From Streptomyces monomycini (lineage in GTDB: Bacteria; Actinomycetota; Actinomycetes; Streptomycetales; Streptomycetaceae), in the NCBI RefSeq assembly GCF_022271435.1, contig NZ_JAFIQY010000040.1, forward strand, positions 1 to 64,000: DNA of 64,000 bases, written 5' to 3'. The notes beneath the pieces were generated by a model. The model was not told where the DNA came from and searched no databases. It saw nothing but the letters and a program-made list of their open reading frames with translations. Of the stretch, positions 20,317 through 30,839 are shown piece after piece; position 1 is the stretch's first letter, and every line of letters starts with the position of its first letter. The translations under genes and the position numbers were made by a program.

Positions 20317-20901
20317 ATGCCACCAGCCGAGACCCTGACTCCCGAACGCATCCTCGAAGTGACCGAGGACGTGCTGCGCCGCTATGGCCCGGCCAAGGCC
20401 ACCGTCGTCGACGTGGCGCGCGCGCTGGGCGTCAGCCACGGCAGCGTGTACCGGCACTTCCGCACGAAGACGGCGCTGCGCGAAGCGGTCACGCAGCGCT
20501 GGCTGGACCGTGCGAGCAAGCAGCTCCAGGCGATCGTCGCCGAGGACGGCCCGGCGCCGGAACGGCTGAGCCGCTGGGTGCGCACGCTGTTCACCGCGAA
20601 GCAGCACAAGGCGGGCGACGACCCCGAACTGTTCGCGACCTACATGACGCTGGTCGGCGAGAGCGGCGGCGTCGTGGAACAGCACGTCGCCGACCTGACC
20701 GGCCAGCTGGCGGCGATCATCCTCGACGGCATCGAACAGGGCGCTTTCGCGCCGGGCGACTCGGCGACCCTGGCCCGCGCGGTCTTCGACGCGACCGGCC
20801 GCTTCCACGACCCGTGCTACGCGGCGGAGTGGTCGCGGCCGGGGATCGAGGAGGCGCTGGGGGCGGTGGTGGGGTTGGTGTTGCGGGGGTTGCGGAGTTG
20901 A
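20317..20901 (+). CDS. TetR/AcrR-family transcriptional regulator
   Basis: It is 194 aa. The N-terminal helix-turn-helix 'ATVVDVARALGVSHGSVYRHFRTKTALREAV' (residues ~26-56, split here by reference only) is unmistakable; the C-terminal ligand domain resembles the YbiH/TetR_C_11-like group. ATG 20317 is preceded by GAAAGG 14 bases upstream, so the ribosome site is poor, and translation may depend on the upstream gene. It probably represses the aldo/keto reductase gene. Confidence 0.88.
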   Translation: MPPAETLTPERILEVTEDVLRRYGPAKATVVDVARALGVSHGSVYRHFRTKTALREAVTQRWLDRASKQLQAIVAEDGPAPERLSRWVRTLFTAKQHKAGDDPELFATYMTLVGESGGVVEQHVADLTGQLAAIILDGIEQGAFAPGDSATLARAVFDATGRFHDPCYAAEWSRPGIEEALGAVVGLVLRGLRS

Positions 20902-20975
20902 CGTAACGGCGACGATTGTCAGCGGTGCCCACTACGCTGAGTGTTGACTGGATCACTTCGCGGGAAGGGCGCATC

Positions 20976-21596
20976 ATGACAGTGATGCTCGAACGACCGA
21001 AGATCATAGACGTCCCCCACGGCTCGGCAGCCTTCCAGGAGCTGTGCCGCACCGTCCTGAGCATGGACGTGCCCGATGGATACCGGGCGGAAGTCATCGG
21101 GGGAAAGATCGTCATGTCGCCGCGGTCAAGGCCCTACTACTCGGCCATCATGCTCTCGATCGAGGAACAACTGAGGCCGCACGCTCCAGAAGGTCACACC
21201 GTTGCAGGTTTCCCCAACCTGGTCGCTTTCCCCGAGCAGGAGCGATGTTACGGGCCCGATCTCTACGGCGTCCCCAGGAAGGTGTTCAAGGGGAAGCGCC
21301 GGAAGTTCGTCGACCGCGAGGCGCTTTCGCTGGCCGTCGAACTGACCTCTCCCTCAACACGGAACCAGGACTGGAAAGACACGCTCCAGGTGTACGGGAC
21401 AGCTGGTGTGCCGGTGTATCTGCTGGTGGACATGCTGGATGAGATGGTCACCGTGTTCTGGGAGCCGGGTGAGAACGGGTACGCCAAGCGCGACACCGTC
21501 GAGTTCGGCGATCCGCTGCACATCCCCGCCCCCTTCGACTGCCAGCTCGACACGACCGACTTCGTCGATGCCCTCCTGGACGACGAGGAAAAGTAG
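20976..21596 (+). CDS. Uma2-family (DUF820) PD-(D/E)XK-like protein
   Basis: This 206-aa protein has the Uma2 pattern: 'AEVIGGKIVMSPRSRPY' near residue 38, 'CYGPDLYGVPRKV', 'LAVELTSPSTRNQDWKDTLQVYGTAGVPVYLLVD' spread over residues ~115-150, with the acidic and Lys residues of a PD-(D/E)XK nuclease fold. GGGAAGGG lies 6 nt before ATG 20976. The family is widespread in Streptomyces and cyanobacteria, its role unproven. Codon usage is slightly less GC-biased than in its neighbours. Confidence 0.85.
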   Translation: MTVMLERPKIIDVPHGSAAFQELCRTVLSMDVPDGYRAEVIGGKIVMSPRSRPYYSAIMLSIEEQLRPHAPEGHTVAGFPNLVAFPEQERCYGPDLYGVPRKVFKGKRRKFVDREALSLAVELTSPSTRNQDWKDTLQVYGTAGVPVYLLVDMLDEMVTVFWEPGENGYAKRDTVEFGDPLHIPAPFDCQLDTTDFVDALLDDEEK

Positions 21597-21614
21597 GAGA
21601 CGCACGGCGCCCCC

Positions 21615-22280
21615 TCACACCCCCAAGAACCGCAACACCGCCAGCACCCGCCGATGATCCGCGTCCGCCCTCGGCAGGTCCAGCTTGGCGAGGATGTTGT
21701 TGATGTGCTTGGCCACCGCCGACTCGCTCACCACGAGCGCTCCCGCGATGCCCGCGTTCGACCGGCCCTCCGCCATCAGGGCCAGCACCTCCCGTTCGCG
21801 TTCGGTCAGCCGCTCCAGCGGGTCACTGCGGCGCCGTACCAACAGCTGCGCCACGACCTGCGGATCCAGTGCGGTCCCGCCGTCGGCCACCCGGCGCAGC
21901 GCCTCGATGAACTCCTCGACGTCCGCGACCCGTTGCTTGAGCAGATAGCCGATACCACTGGTGTTCGAGGCGAGGAGGTGGGCGGCGTACCGTTCCTCCA
22001 CGTACTGCGACAGCATCAGTACGGCGGTGTCCGGCCACCGCTCCCGGATCTCCAGCGCCGCGCGCACCCCCTCGTCCGTGAAGCCGGGCGGCATCCGTAC
22101 GTCCACCACCGCGAGGTCGGGGCGGTGCTCCGCCACCGCCGTCAGCAGCGCCTGCGCGTCACCCACCTCGGCGGCCACCTCGAAACCGGCCGTCTCCAGC
22201 ACCTTCACCAGCCCGACCCGCAGCAGGACGGAGTCCTCGGCGATCACGGCGCGGCGTACGGCGGGTGTCAGGTCGTGCAC
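21615..22280 (-). CDS. NarL/LuxR-family response regulator
   Basis: The 221-aa protein has a receiver domain with the phospho-acceptor Asp near residue 60 ('LAVVDVRMPPGFTDEG') and a C-terminal LuxR helix-turn-helix ('LTEREREVLALMAEGRSNAGIA', 'VAKHINNILAKLDL'). GTG 22280 overlaps the histidine-kinase stop by 13 nt with GTGGAG upstream, so the two are translationally coupled. Targets are unknown. Confidence 0.93.
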   Translation of the reverse strand: MHDLTPAVRRAVIAEDSVLLRVGLVKVLETAGFEVAAEVGDAQALLTAVAEHRPDLAVVDVRMPPGFTDEGVRAALEIRERWPDTAVLMLSQYVEERYAAHLLASNTSGIGYLLKQRVADVEEFIEALRRVADGGTALDPQVVAQLLVRRRSDPLERLTEREREVLALMAEGRSNAGIAGALVVSESAVAKHINNILAKLDLPRADADHRRVLAVLRFLGV

Positions 22281-23479
22281 GGCAACTCCACGGTCATGGT
22301 GGTCGGGCCCCCGACGGGGCTGCTCATCCGGAACGCCCCGTCCACGGAGCGCACGCGCTGGGCGAGCCCCTTCAGACCGCTCCCCCGTGCCGGATCGGCA
22401 CCGCCCACCCCGTCGTCGGCGACGACCACCCGCAGTATCTCGCCGAGGCGGGTCACGGTCACCTCGGCCCGGGTCGCCTCCGCGTGCTTGGCCACGTTGT
22501 TGAGGGCCTCGGAGACGACGAAGTAGGCGACCGCCTCGACGGCGGGCGCGGCCCGGTCGGGCAGCTCCGTCCACAGCCGCACCGGCAGCGGCGCCCGGAC
22601 CGCCAGCCCCGACAGGGCGGCGTCCAGGCCGAGTTCGTCCAGCACCGCCGGGTGCAGGCCGCGTACCAGGCTGTTCAGCTCCTCGATGGACTCCTTCGCC
22701 TCGCGGTGCGCCTCCTCGATGACCTGCCGCGCCTCGGGCGGCAGGTCCTTGAGCGTGGCCTTGGCCAGCCCCAGGTTGAGCGCGAGCGCGACCAGCCGCT
22801 GCTGCGCGCCGTCGTGCAGGTCCCGTTCGATACGGCGGCGTTCGGCGTCGGCGGCGTCGACCGCTCCGGCCCGGCTCTCGGTCAGGTCCTCGACGCGCCG
22901 TTCCAGTTCCTCGGAGCGGCTGACGCAGAGGACGGCGCGTCCGACGATGTTCTCCAGCCGTACGAGGCCGCCGGCCAGGGCGGGGACGGCGGCCAGGACC
23001 AGCAGGCCCGCGACGGTCGCGTACCCGAGCGGGGTGGCGTACCCGCGGTGCTCCACCCGCCAGTGCCAGTCCACCGCGAAGATCCACACCAGGCTGGTGG
23101 CCGCCGCCAGTGCCGTCACCAGCACCGCCAGCACGGCGAGTTCGAGGAGCCCGAAGAGCGGCCCGATCAGGCAGTTGTAGCCCCACTGCCGCTTCCCCTC
23201 ACGCAGGCGCAACCTTGGCAGGTCCACGCCGCACAGGGACCGGAAGCGCCACCGCTGGGCCTCGGTCAGGCCGTAGGCGGAGAGGACGAGCAGCGTCAGC
23301 GGGATCGGGAGCCCCAACGTTCCCCAGTCGGTCGCCGGCCCGAGGATGTCGCCGACGTGCAGGCATGCCCAGATGCTCAACAGGGGCGGTATGCCGTGCA
23401 ACGGCGCCCCGGCGCCGATGAAGAGAAGGTCGCGGCGCAGCCGTACGAGAACACGGCGCAGCCGCGGCGGAATGGTCAT
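22268..23479 (-). CDS. DesK/NarX-type sensor histidine kinase
   Basis: The 403-aa membrane kinase has about four N-terminal hydrophobic segments, the HisKA_3 phospho-acceptor 'ERDLHDGAQQRLVALAL', and an HATPase domain ('NNVAKHAEATRAEV', 'VADDGVGGADPARGSGLKGLAQR'). The ATG at 23479 has no Shine-Dalgarno sequence, but TACCGT ends six bases before it, suggesting a leaderless message. It partners with the coupled response regulator. The signal is not evident. Confidence 0.92.
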   Translation of the reverse strand: MTIPPRLRRVLVRLRRDLLFIGAGAPLHGIPPLLSIWACLHVGDILGPATDWGTLGLPIPLTLLVLSAYGLTEAQRWRFRSLCGVDLPRLRLREGKRQWGYNCLIGPLFGLLELAVLAVLVTALAAATSLVWIFAVDWHWRVEHRGYATPLGYATVAGLLVLAAVPALAGGLVRLENIVGRAVLCVSRSEELERRVEDLTESRAGAVDAADAERRRIERDLHDGAQQRLVALALNLGLAKATLKDLPPEARQVIEEAHREAKESIEELNSLVRGLHPAVLDELGLDAALSGLAVRAPLPVRLWTELPDRAAPAVEAVAYFVVSEALNNVAKHAEATRAEVTVTRLGEILRVVVADDGVGGADPARGSGLKGLAQRVRSVDGAFRMSSPVGGPTTMTVELPCTT

Positions 23480-23655
23480 GAGCAAACGGTATGCGGATGC
23501 CTGACAGGCGAGCCATGAAGCCACTGCCCGCTCCCGGGGTGCAACTGGTGCCACCCCGAGTCGGACACCGGCGTTACTGACCGCGACCGCTCTCGCCGGG
23601 AGAGTGGATCACGAGCCCGAAAGCCGGGCCGGCCCGACCCGGAAGAGGCGCACCC

Positions 23656-24063
23656 ATGGCACTCATCGCCTTCAACTCCCCTTGCACGGCCCGCCCGTTC
23701 ACCCTCGTGGCGACCCGCCGCATCTGGGCGGGCCGCATCCTGACCGGCGCCGGGCTGGTCCTGCTGCCGTGGATGGGCTATCTCGCGGGGACGCTGCCGC
23801 CCGCGGAGGCGGCGGCGTGGGTGGCGCTGGACGCGGTGGAGGCGGCATGCCTGCTGACCGCCGGTACCCGGCTGATGAACGGGCGGTCCGGTCACCGGGC
23901 CGCCGCGGCGGCGGCAGCGGTGCTGCTCGTCACCGACGCGTACGCCGACGTGGCGACGGCCGGGCCGGGCAGCGAGCTGCTGGGCGCCATAGCCATGGCG
24001 GTCGGCGCCGAGCTGCCGCTGGCAGCGCTGTGCGGGGTGCTCGCCGCGCGGACGGTCCGGTGA
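23656..24063 (+). CDS. Small membrane protein of unknown function
   Basis: It is 135 aa with about four hydrophobic segments (around residues 25-45, 52-68, 80-97 and 108-128). GGAAGAGG lies before the ATG at 23656. It is divergent from the two-component system; it may be a target or unrelated. I recognise no family. Confidence 0.6.
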   Translation: MALIAFNSPCTARPFTLVATRRIWAGRILTGAGLVLLPWMGYLAGTLPPAEAAAWVALDAVEAACLLTAGTRLMNGRSGHRAAAAAAAVLLVTDAYADVATAGPGSELLGAIAMAVGAELPLAALCGVLAARTVR

Positions 24064-24108
24064 AAGACGGCCTCAATCACCGGCCGGGCTGCGATGTCCA
24101 GGCGCACA

Positions 24109-24149
24109 CGCATCGGCCGGGCCGGGGAATCCCCGGCCCGGCCGATGCG
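24109..24149. terminator. Bidirectional terminator between membrane protein and glyS
   Basis: The arms of 20 bp (24109-24128 and 24130-24149) are perfectly complementary around a single central base, ending in ctaaaaa on the plus side. It serves the converging genes ending at 24063 and 24167. Confidence 0.85.
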
Positions 24150-24166
24150 CTAAAAACCGACTGGCG

Positions 24167-25549
<1,383 letters not shown>

Positions 25550-25711
25550 GGTGCTCTCTTCATTGCGACGACGAACGGGTGGACAAGGCGGCGCCCTGCG
25601 CCTCGACGAGGGGCGGCGGTCGGGATACGCGCGGGCGAATAACTCAGGTTACCGGCGGCCCTGCCCCCCGGATCAAATCGGTTCCCCGGCAGCCCTCCCC
25701 GGAGCCCGTTG

Positions 25712-25749
25712 TTGACAATCGTTTCCACTTTTGTTGAAAATGAGTGTCA
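25712..25749 (+). promoter_or_regulatory. znuA promoter with two Zur-box-like sites
   Basis: TTGACA (25712-25717) and TGAAAA (25735-25740) are spaced 17 bp, and the start codon at 25749 lies 8 bp further, giving a leaderless promoter. TGACAATCGTTTCCA (25713-25727) and TGAAAATGAGTGTCA (25735-25749) both resemble the Streptomyces Zur palindrome TGAAAATGATTTTCA and cover the -35 and the -10/start. Zinc-loaded Zur would block polymerase here. Confidence 0.65.
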
Positions 25750-26747
25750 TGAACGTACGACGTCACATACCCACCGCCGTCCTGGCCGGAGCCTCCGTAC
25801 TCGGCATGCTCACCCTCTCCGCCTGCTCCGACTCGGGCGGGGGCAAGGCCGACGGCAAGCTGAACGTGACGGCGTCGTTCTACCCGATGGAGTTCCTCGC
25901 CAAGGAGATCGGCAAGGACCACGTCCAGGTCACCGATCTGACCAAGCCCGGCACCGAGCCCCACGACCTGGAGCTCAGCCCGCGCCAGATCGCCGACCTC
26001 GGCGAATCCGACGCGATCGTCTACCTCAAGGGCGTCCAGCCCGCCGTCGACAAGGCCGTCCAGCAGTCCGGTGTGCAGCACACCGTCGACGCGGCGTCCC
26101 TGACCGAGCTGAAGAAGCACGGCTCGGAGGTCGACGGCCACGACCACACCACCGGCGACAACGGCACCGGCCACGACGAGCACGGGCACGAGGGGCACGA
26201 AGGCCACGATCACGGGGGCGACGGCAACGACCCGCACATCTGGCTCGACCCGGTGAAGCTCGCCCAGGTCGCCAAGGGAGTCGGCAAGACCCTCGCCGAC
26301 GCCGACCCGGCCCACCAGGCCGACTACGCCCGCAACACCGACGACCTGGTCAAGAAGCTCGACGACCTGAACAAGAAGTTCGAGGACGGGCTGAAGAACA
26401 AGAAGTCGGACACCTTCATCACCACCCACGCCGCCTTCGGCTACCTCGCCGAGCGCTACGGCCTGACCGAGGAAGCCATCAACGGCATCGACCCCGAGTC
26501 GGGCGACGTCAGCGGCAGCCGGATGAAGGAACTCCAGAAGCTGGCCAAGGACCACCACGTCAACACGGTCTTCTTCGAGACGCTGACCAGCCCCGCGATG
26601 GCCAAGACGCTCGCCAAGGACCTCGGCGTGCAGACCGCCGTGCTCGACCCCATCGAGGGGATCACCGAGAAGTCGCAGGGCAAGGACTACGTCCAGGTCA
26701 TGGAGGCCAACCTCGCGGCGCTGCAGAAGGCGCTCGGCGCCAAGTGA
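25749..26747 (+). CDS. znuA: Zinc ABC transporter substrate-binding lipoprotein ZnuA
   Basis: The 332-aa cluster A-I metal-binding protein starts MNVRRHIPTAVLAG and has a lipobox (LSAC) near residue 26. A His/Asp-rich loop (residues ~125-160: HDHTTGDNGTGHDEHGHEGH region) is typical of zinc-binding members. Metal-ligand positions are visible in 'PGTEPHDLELSP', 'NDPHIWLDP' and 'THAAFGYLAERYG'. Start 25749 is preferred as leaderless; ATG 25740 and TTG 25731 lie in the promoter. It heads znuA-znuC-znuB. Confidence 0.94.
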   Translation: MNVRRHIPTAVLAGASVLGMLTLSACSDSGGGKADGKLNVTASFYPMEFLAKEIGKDHVQVTDLTKPGTEPHDLELSPRQIADLGESDAIVYLKGVQPAVDKAVQQSGVQHTVDAASLTELKKHGSEVDGHDHTTGDNGTGHDEHGHEGHEGHDHGGDGNDPHIWLDPVKLAQVAKGVGKTLADADPAHQADYARNTDDLVKKLDDLNKKFEDGLKNKKSDTFITTHAAFGYLAERYGLTEEAINGIDPESGDVSGSRMKELQKLAKDHHVNTVFFETLTSPAMAKTLAKDLGVQTAVLDPIEGITEKSQGKDYVQVMEANLAALQKALGAK

Positions 26748-26814
26748 CCGGACGCGCGGAGCGGCCGGGTACCCGGCGGGACACATACGTACGGCACGAC
26801 GGGAGGACCCGGCC

Positions 26815-27588
26815 ATGAAGGACCAGGACACGGTCATATCCCTGCGCGGGGCGGGTGCGGCGCTCGGCGCACGCCCCGTCCTGCGCGGCGTCGATCTGAC
26901 CGTACGGCGCGGCGAGGTGGTGGCCCTGCTCGGCGCCAACGGCTCCGGCAAGTCCACCGCCGTCCGCGCGGTGGTCGGCCAGGTGCCGCTGACCAGCGGC
27001 GAGCTGGAGCTGTTCGGCACCCCGCAGCGCCGGTTCCGGGACTGGGCGCGCATCGGGTACGTCCCGCAGCGCACCACCGCGGCGGGCGGCGTGCCCGCCA
27101 CCGTCCGCGAGATCGTCGCCTCCGGCCGGCTCTCCCGTACGAAGCTGAAGTGGCCCGGGAAGGCCGACCGGGACGCCGTCCACCGGGCCCTGGACCTGGT
27201 GGGCATGGCGGACCGCGCCAAGGACTGCGTCGAGGCGCTCTCCGGCGGCCAGCACCAGCGGGTGCTGATCGCCCGCGCGCTGGTCGCCTCCCCCGAGCTG
27301 CTGATCATGGACGAGCCGATGGCCGGGGTCGACCTGGCCAGCCAGGAGGTGCTGGCCGAGACGCTGCGGGGGCAGGTCGCGGCGGGCGCCACCGTGCTCC
27401 TCGTCCTGCACGAGCTGGGCCCGCTGGAGCCGCTGATCGACCGCGCGGTGGTGCTGCGCGACGGCTGTGTGGTGCACGACGGCCCGCCGCCCGAGGCGGT
27501 CGGCCAGCACGCCCTGCCCGGCCACGACCACGTCCACCCGCACGCGGACCCGGCCGCCGAGCCGGTCCGGACCGGGCTGCTGACCTGA
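26815..27588 (+). CDS. znuC: Zinc ABC transporter ATP-binding protein ZnuC
   Basis: The 257-aa ATPase has Walker A 'LLGANGSGKSTAV', signature 'LSGGQHQRVLIARAL', Walker B 'LLIMDEPMAGVD', and a switch His in 'LVLHELGPLE'. A His-rich tail ('GHDHVHPHADP') may bind zinc. GGAGG lies 8 bases before ATG 26815. The znuA stop is 67 bp upstream and znuB begins 16 bp after its stop. Confidence 0.95.
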   Translation: MKDQDTVISLRGAGAALGARPVLRGVDLTVRRGEVVALLGANGSGKSTAVRAVVGQVPLTSGELELFGTPQRRFRDWARIGYVPQRTTAAGGVPATVREIVASGRLSRTKLKWPGKADRDAVHRALDLVGMADRAKDCVEALSGGQHQRVLIARALVASPELLIMDEPMAGVDLASQEVLAETLRGQVAAGATVLLVLHELGPLEPLIDRAVVLRDGCVVHDGPPPEAVGQHALPGHDHVHPHADPAAEPVRTGLLT

Positions 27589-27604
27589 GACGGACTGACC
27601 TGAC

Positions 27605-28513
27605 ATGGACCTTTTGAACTACGCCTTCATGCAGCGCGCGCTGCTGGCCGCCCTCCTGGTCGGCGTCACCGCGCCGGCCGTCGGCATCTACCTCGTACAG
27701 CGCCGCCAGGCGATCATGGGCGACGGCATCGGCCATGTCGCGCTGACCGGCGTCGCGCTGGGCTTCCTGCTGCGCACCTCGCCCGTGTGGATGGCCGTGC
27801 TGGTCGCCGCGCTCGGCGCGATCGCCATGGAACTGGTGCGCTCCAAGGGCCGTACCCGCGGGGACATCGCGCTGGCGATGCTCTTCTACGGCGGCATGGC
27901 CGGCGGTGTGCTGATCGTCAACCTGGCACCCGGCGGCTCCACCGCCAACCTCACCAGTTTCCTCTTCGGCTCGATCACCAGCGTCTCCGCCGAGGACGTC
28001 ACGGTCACCTGTCTGCTGGCCGCCTTCGTGATGGCCGTCACCCTCGGCCTGCGCCGGCAGCTGTTCGCCGTCTGCCAGGACGAGGAGTTCGCCCGGGTGA
28101 TGGGCCTGCCCGTGCGGTGGCTGAACCTGCTGCTCGCGGTCACCGCCGCGCTCACCGTCACGGTCGCGATGCGCGCCGTCGGTCTGCTCCTGGTCAGCGC
28201 GCTGCTGGTGGTGCCGGTGGCCGCCGCGCAGCAGGCCACCCGCGGCTTCGCCATGACCCTCGCGCTGGCCGTCGCCATCGGCGTCGTCGTCACCCTCTCC
28301 GGTACGGTCTTCTCCTTCTACGTGGACGTGCCGCCCGGCGCGAGCATCGTGCTGCTGGCCATCGCGGTCTTCGCGCTGATGGCGGCACTGGCCGCCCCGC
28401 TGGCCAGAAAGCGCGCGCGGGCCGCCGCCGCGGCCGCCGAACAGTGCACTCTGGATCTGCCCGGCGGCCGCTCCCCCGGCGACGATGTCAGCGTGCAAGG
28501 GGCCAAGGGATAG
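27605..28513 (+). CDS. znuB: Zinc ABC transporter permease ZnuB
   Basis: The 302-aa ABC-3 family integral membrane protein has about eight hydrophobic segments and the family motifs 'GIYLVQRRQAIMGDGIGHVALTGV' region near residue 27 and 'DEEFARVMGLPVRWLNLLL' near 160. It completes the ZnuACB importer. Confidence 0.95.
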   Translation: MDLLNYAFMQRALLAALLVGVTAPAVGIYLVQRRQAIMGDGIGHVALTGVALGFLLRTSPVWMAVLVAALGAIAMELVRSKGRTRGDIALAMLFYGGMAGGVLIVNLAPGGSTANLTSFLFGSITSVSAEDVTVTCLLAAFVMAVTLGLRRQLFAVCQDEEFARVMGLPVRWLNLLLAVTAALTVTVAMRAVGLLLVSALLVVPVAAAQQATRGFAMTLALAVAIGVVVTLSGTVFSFYVDVPPGASIVLLAIAVFALMAALAAPLARKRARAAAAAAEQCTLDLPGGRSPGDDVSVQGAKG

Positions 28514-28612
28514 GTACGTACGCGTAAGCGTTGCACCCGGGCTCCGGTCATCACCTGGCACAATGGCCGGACTGATGTGCAGGGGGACGTCCCGAGACCT
28601 AGGGAGGCAACG

Positions 28613-29041
28613 GTGGCGAGCGCTGGATCTCCGGTGCGCGGCCGGTCGACGCGGCAGCGGGCCGCCGTGGCAGCGGCACTGGACGAAGTGGACGAGTTCC
28701 GCAGCGCGCAGGAACTGCACGACATGCTCAAGCACCGGGGGGACTCGGTCGGCCTGACCACCGTCTACCGGACGTTGCAGTCCCTCGCCGACGCGGGCGA
28801 GGTCGACGTGCTGCGCACCAACGAGGGCGAAGCCGTCTACCGGCGGTGCAGCACCGACGACCACCACCATCACCTGGTGTGCCGCAACTGCGGCAAGGCC
28901 GTCGAGGTGGAGGGCCCGGCCGTGGAGAAGTGGGCGGACCAGATCGCCGCCGAGCACGGCTTCCAGGACGTCGGGCACACCATCGAGATCTTCGGTACGT
29001 GCGGTGAGTGCGCGGCCAAGGCGGCCGCCGGCTCCGCCTGA
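28613..29041 (+). CDS. zur: Zinc uptake regulator Zur (Fur family)
   Basis: The 142-aa repressor has a winged helix ('SAQELHDMLKHRGDSVGLTTVYRTLQSLADAGEVD') and a dimerisation domain with the zinc sites: 'DDHHHHLVCRNCG' and a second Cys pair 'CGEC' near the C-terminus. The start is GTG 28613, five bases after AGGGAGG; an upstream in-frame start at 28577 is less likely. Placement after znuACB and the Zur-like boxes at znuA support Zur over Fur or other paralogues. Confidence 0.93.
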   Translation: MASAGSPVRGRSTRQRAAVAAALDEVDEFRSAQELHDMLKHRGDSVGLTTVYRTLQSLADAGEVDVLRTNEGEAVYRRCSTDDHHHHLVCRNCGKAVEVEGPAVEKWADQIAAEHGFQDVGHTIEIFGTCGECAAKAAAGSA

Positions 29042-29068
29042 CGCGGAGCAGGCCGGCAGCGGCACGGA

Positions 29069-29107
29069 AAAGCGGCCGGGTCCCTGAACCAGGGGCCCGG
29101 CCGCTTT
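29069..29107. terminator. Bidirectional terminator between zur and uppS
   Basis: The 18-bp stem (29069-29086 with 29090-29107, one wobble) has AAA and TTT at its feet and a 3-nt loop, so it looks like an intrinsic terminator in both directions for the converging genes. Confidence 0.88.
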
Positions 29108-29120
29108 CGTACGCGGACTC

Positions 29121-29939
29121 TCACTGCTGCGGCGCGGACTCCGCCTCCGGAGCGGCACCGAAACGGCGGTCCCGCTTGGCGTATTCGAGGCAGGCGTCCC
29201 ACAGGTTCCGCCGGTCGAAATCCGGCCAGAGAATGTCCTGGAACACCATCTCGGCGTAGGCGCTCTGCCAGATCAGATAGTTGGACGTGCGCTGTTCGCC
29301 CGACGGCCGGACGAACAGGTCCACGTCCGGCATGTCCGGGTAGTACAGGTACTTGGCGACGGTCTTCTCGCTGACCTTCGACGGGTCCAGCTTCCCGGCC
29401 CGCACATCGGCCGCGATGGCCGCCGCCGCGTCCGCGATCTCCGCCCGGCCGCCGTAGTTGACGCAGAAATACAGCGTCATGGCGTCGTTGTCCTTGGTCT
29501 GCTCCTGGGCGACCTGGAGCTCCTGCACCACGGACTTCCACAGCTTCGGCATCCGGCCGACCCAGCGGATACGGATGCCCAGCGCGTCCATCTCGTCCCG
29601 GCGGCGGCGGATGACGTCACGGTTGAAGTTCATCAGGAAGCGGACCTCGTCGGGCGAGCGCTTCCAGTTCTCCGTGGAAAAGGCGTACAGCGACAGGTTC
29701 TTGACGCCCATCTCGATGCAGCCCTTGAGCACGTCGAGGACGACGCCCTCGCCGACCTTGTGGCCCTCGGTGCGGGGCAGGCCGCGCTCCTTGGCCCAGC
29801 GGCCGTTGCCGTCCATGACGACCGCCACGTGGTTCGGGACGAGTTCGCCGGGGATCTTCGGGGGACGCGCACCGGACGGGTGCGGCTCGGGCGTCTCGTA
29901 CTCGCGTCGGCCGCGCCCCAGGAATCCGCGTCGTGCCAT
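29121..29939 (-). CDS. uppS: Isoprenyl transferase (undecaprenyl/polyprenyl diphosphate synthase)
   Basis: The 272-aa cis-prenyltransferase makes the polyprenyl carrier for cell-wall synthesis. The signature is '[20 protein letters not shown]' with the catalytic Asp, followed by '[16 protein letters not shown]', and '[25 protein letters not shown]' region 5. ATG 29939 is selected with AGGAG 11 bases upstream; GTG 29948 is too close to that site. It is likely co-transcribed with recO upstream (96 bp). Confidence 0.96.
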   Translation of the reverse strand: MARRGFLGRGRREYETPEPHPSGARPPKIPGELVPNHVAVVMDGNGRWAKERGLPRTEGHKVGEGVVLDVLKGCIEMGVKNLSLYAFSTENWKRSPDEVRFLMNFNRDVIRRRRDEMDALGIRIRWVGRMPKLWKSVVQELQVAQEQTKDNDAMTLYFCVNYGGRAEIADAAAAIAADVRAGKLDPSKVSEKTVAKYLYYPDMPDVDLFVRPSGEQRTSNYLIWQSAYAEMVFQDILWPDFDRRNLWDACLEYAKRDRRFGAAPEAESAPQQ

Positions 29940-30035
29940 CCGGTCCACATCTCCTATGCCGTAGTGCGTGGTGCGGTCGGGTCCGAGCCGCCGCCGTCTC
30001 CGGGCGGGCGCTCGCCCCCGAACTGCTGAGCCTAT

Positions 30036-30782
30036 CTATTTCTCTACGTACCGCAGCGAGCGCAGGCCGCGCTCCAGGTGCCAGTGCAGGTAGGCCGCGA
30101 CGAGCCCGCTGCCCTCCCGGACGTGCCGGGGTTCGCACGCGTCCGCCGTCGCCCAGTCGCCGGACAGCAACGCCGCCAGCAGCCCGATGGCCTCGGAGGA
30201 GGGTACGACGCTGCCGGGCACCCGGCAGTCACCGCACACCACACCGCCCGACCCCACGGAGAAGAAACGGTTCGGGCCGGGCAGGCCGCACTTGGCGCAG
30301 CCGTCGAAGCTGGGGGCGTAGCCGTTGACCGCGAGCGAGCGCAGCAGGAAGGCGTCCAGCACCAGGTGCGGTTCGTGCTCGCCGCGCGCGAGCGTGCGCA
30401 GTCCGCCGACCAGCAGCAGGTACTGCTGCACGGCCGGCTCGCCCTCGTGGTCGGTGAACCGCTCGGCGGTCTCCAGCATGGCCGTGCCGGCGGTGTAACG
30501 GGCGTAGTCCGTGACGATGCCGCCCCCGTAGGCGGCGATGGTCTCGCTCTGCGTGCACATGGGCAGTCCGCGTCCGACCAGCTCGCTGCCGCGGGCGTAG
30601 AACTGCACGTCGACGTGGGAGAACGGCTCCAGCCGGGCGCCGAACTTGGACTTCGTACGGCGTACGCCCCGGGCCACGGCGCGTACCCGGCCGTGACCGC
30701 GCGTGAGGAAGGTGATGATCCGGTCCGCCTCGCCCAGCTTCTGGGTGCGCAGCACGACGCCGTCATCGCGGAACAGACTCAT
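30036..30782 (-). CDS. recO: DNA repair protein RecO
   Basis: The 248-aa recombination mediator loads RecA with RecR. The N-terminal OB fold starts 'MSLFRDDGVVLRTQKLGEADRIITFLTRGHG' (first 20 residues typical); a zinc finger follows with 'CAKCG' and 'CGDC'. ATG 30782 matches family starts; ATG 30791 is possible. Neither has a clear ribosome site. The order recO-uppS is usual in actinomycetes. Confidence 0.95.
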   Translation of the reverse strand: MSLFRDDGVVLRTQKLGEADRIITFLTRGHGRVRAVARGVRRTKSKFGARLEPFSHVDVQFYARGSELVGRGLPMCTQSETIAAYGGGIVTDYARYTAGTAMLETAERFTDHEGEPAVQQYLLLVGGLRTLARGEHEPHLVLDAFLLRSLAVNGYAPSFDGCAKCGLPGPNRFFSVGSGGVVCGDCRVPGSVVPSSEAIGLLAALLSGDWATADACEPRHVREGSGLVAAYLHWHLERGLRSLRYVEK

Positions 30783-30839
30783 GCCGTCCATTCTCGCGCA
30801 CCCGGCGGCGGCCCCGGTCCCGGCCGGTCCGCACCGCCC

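Noticed and set aside
17810-20323. 837-codon minus-strand frame
   Set aside because: It is antisense to the MFS and aldo/keto reductase genes, with no recognisable protein feature.
25550-25730. T-box riboswitch upstream of glyS
   Set aside because: The leader is too short, and I see no T-box consensus (TGGNACC type) or specifier-loop architecture.
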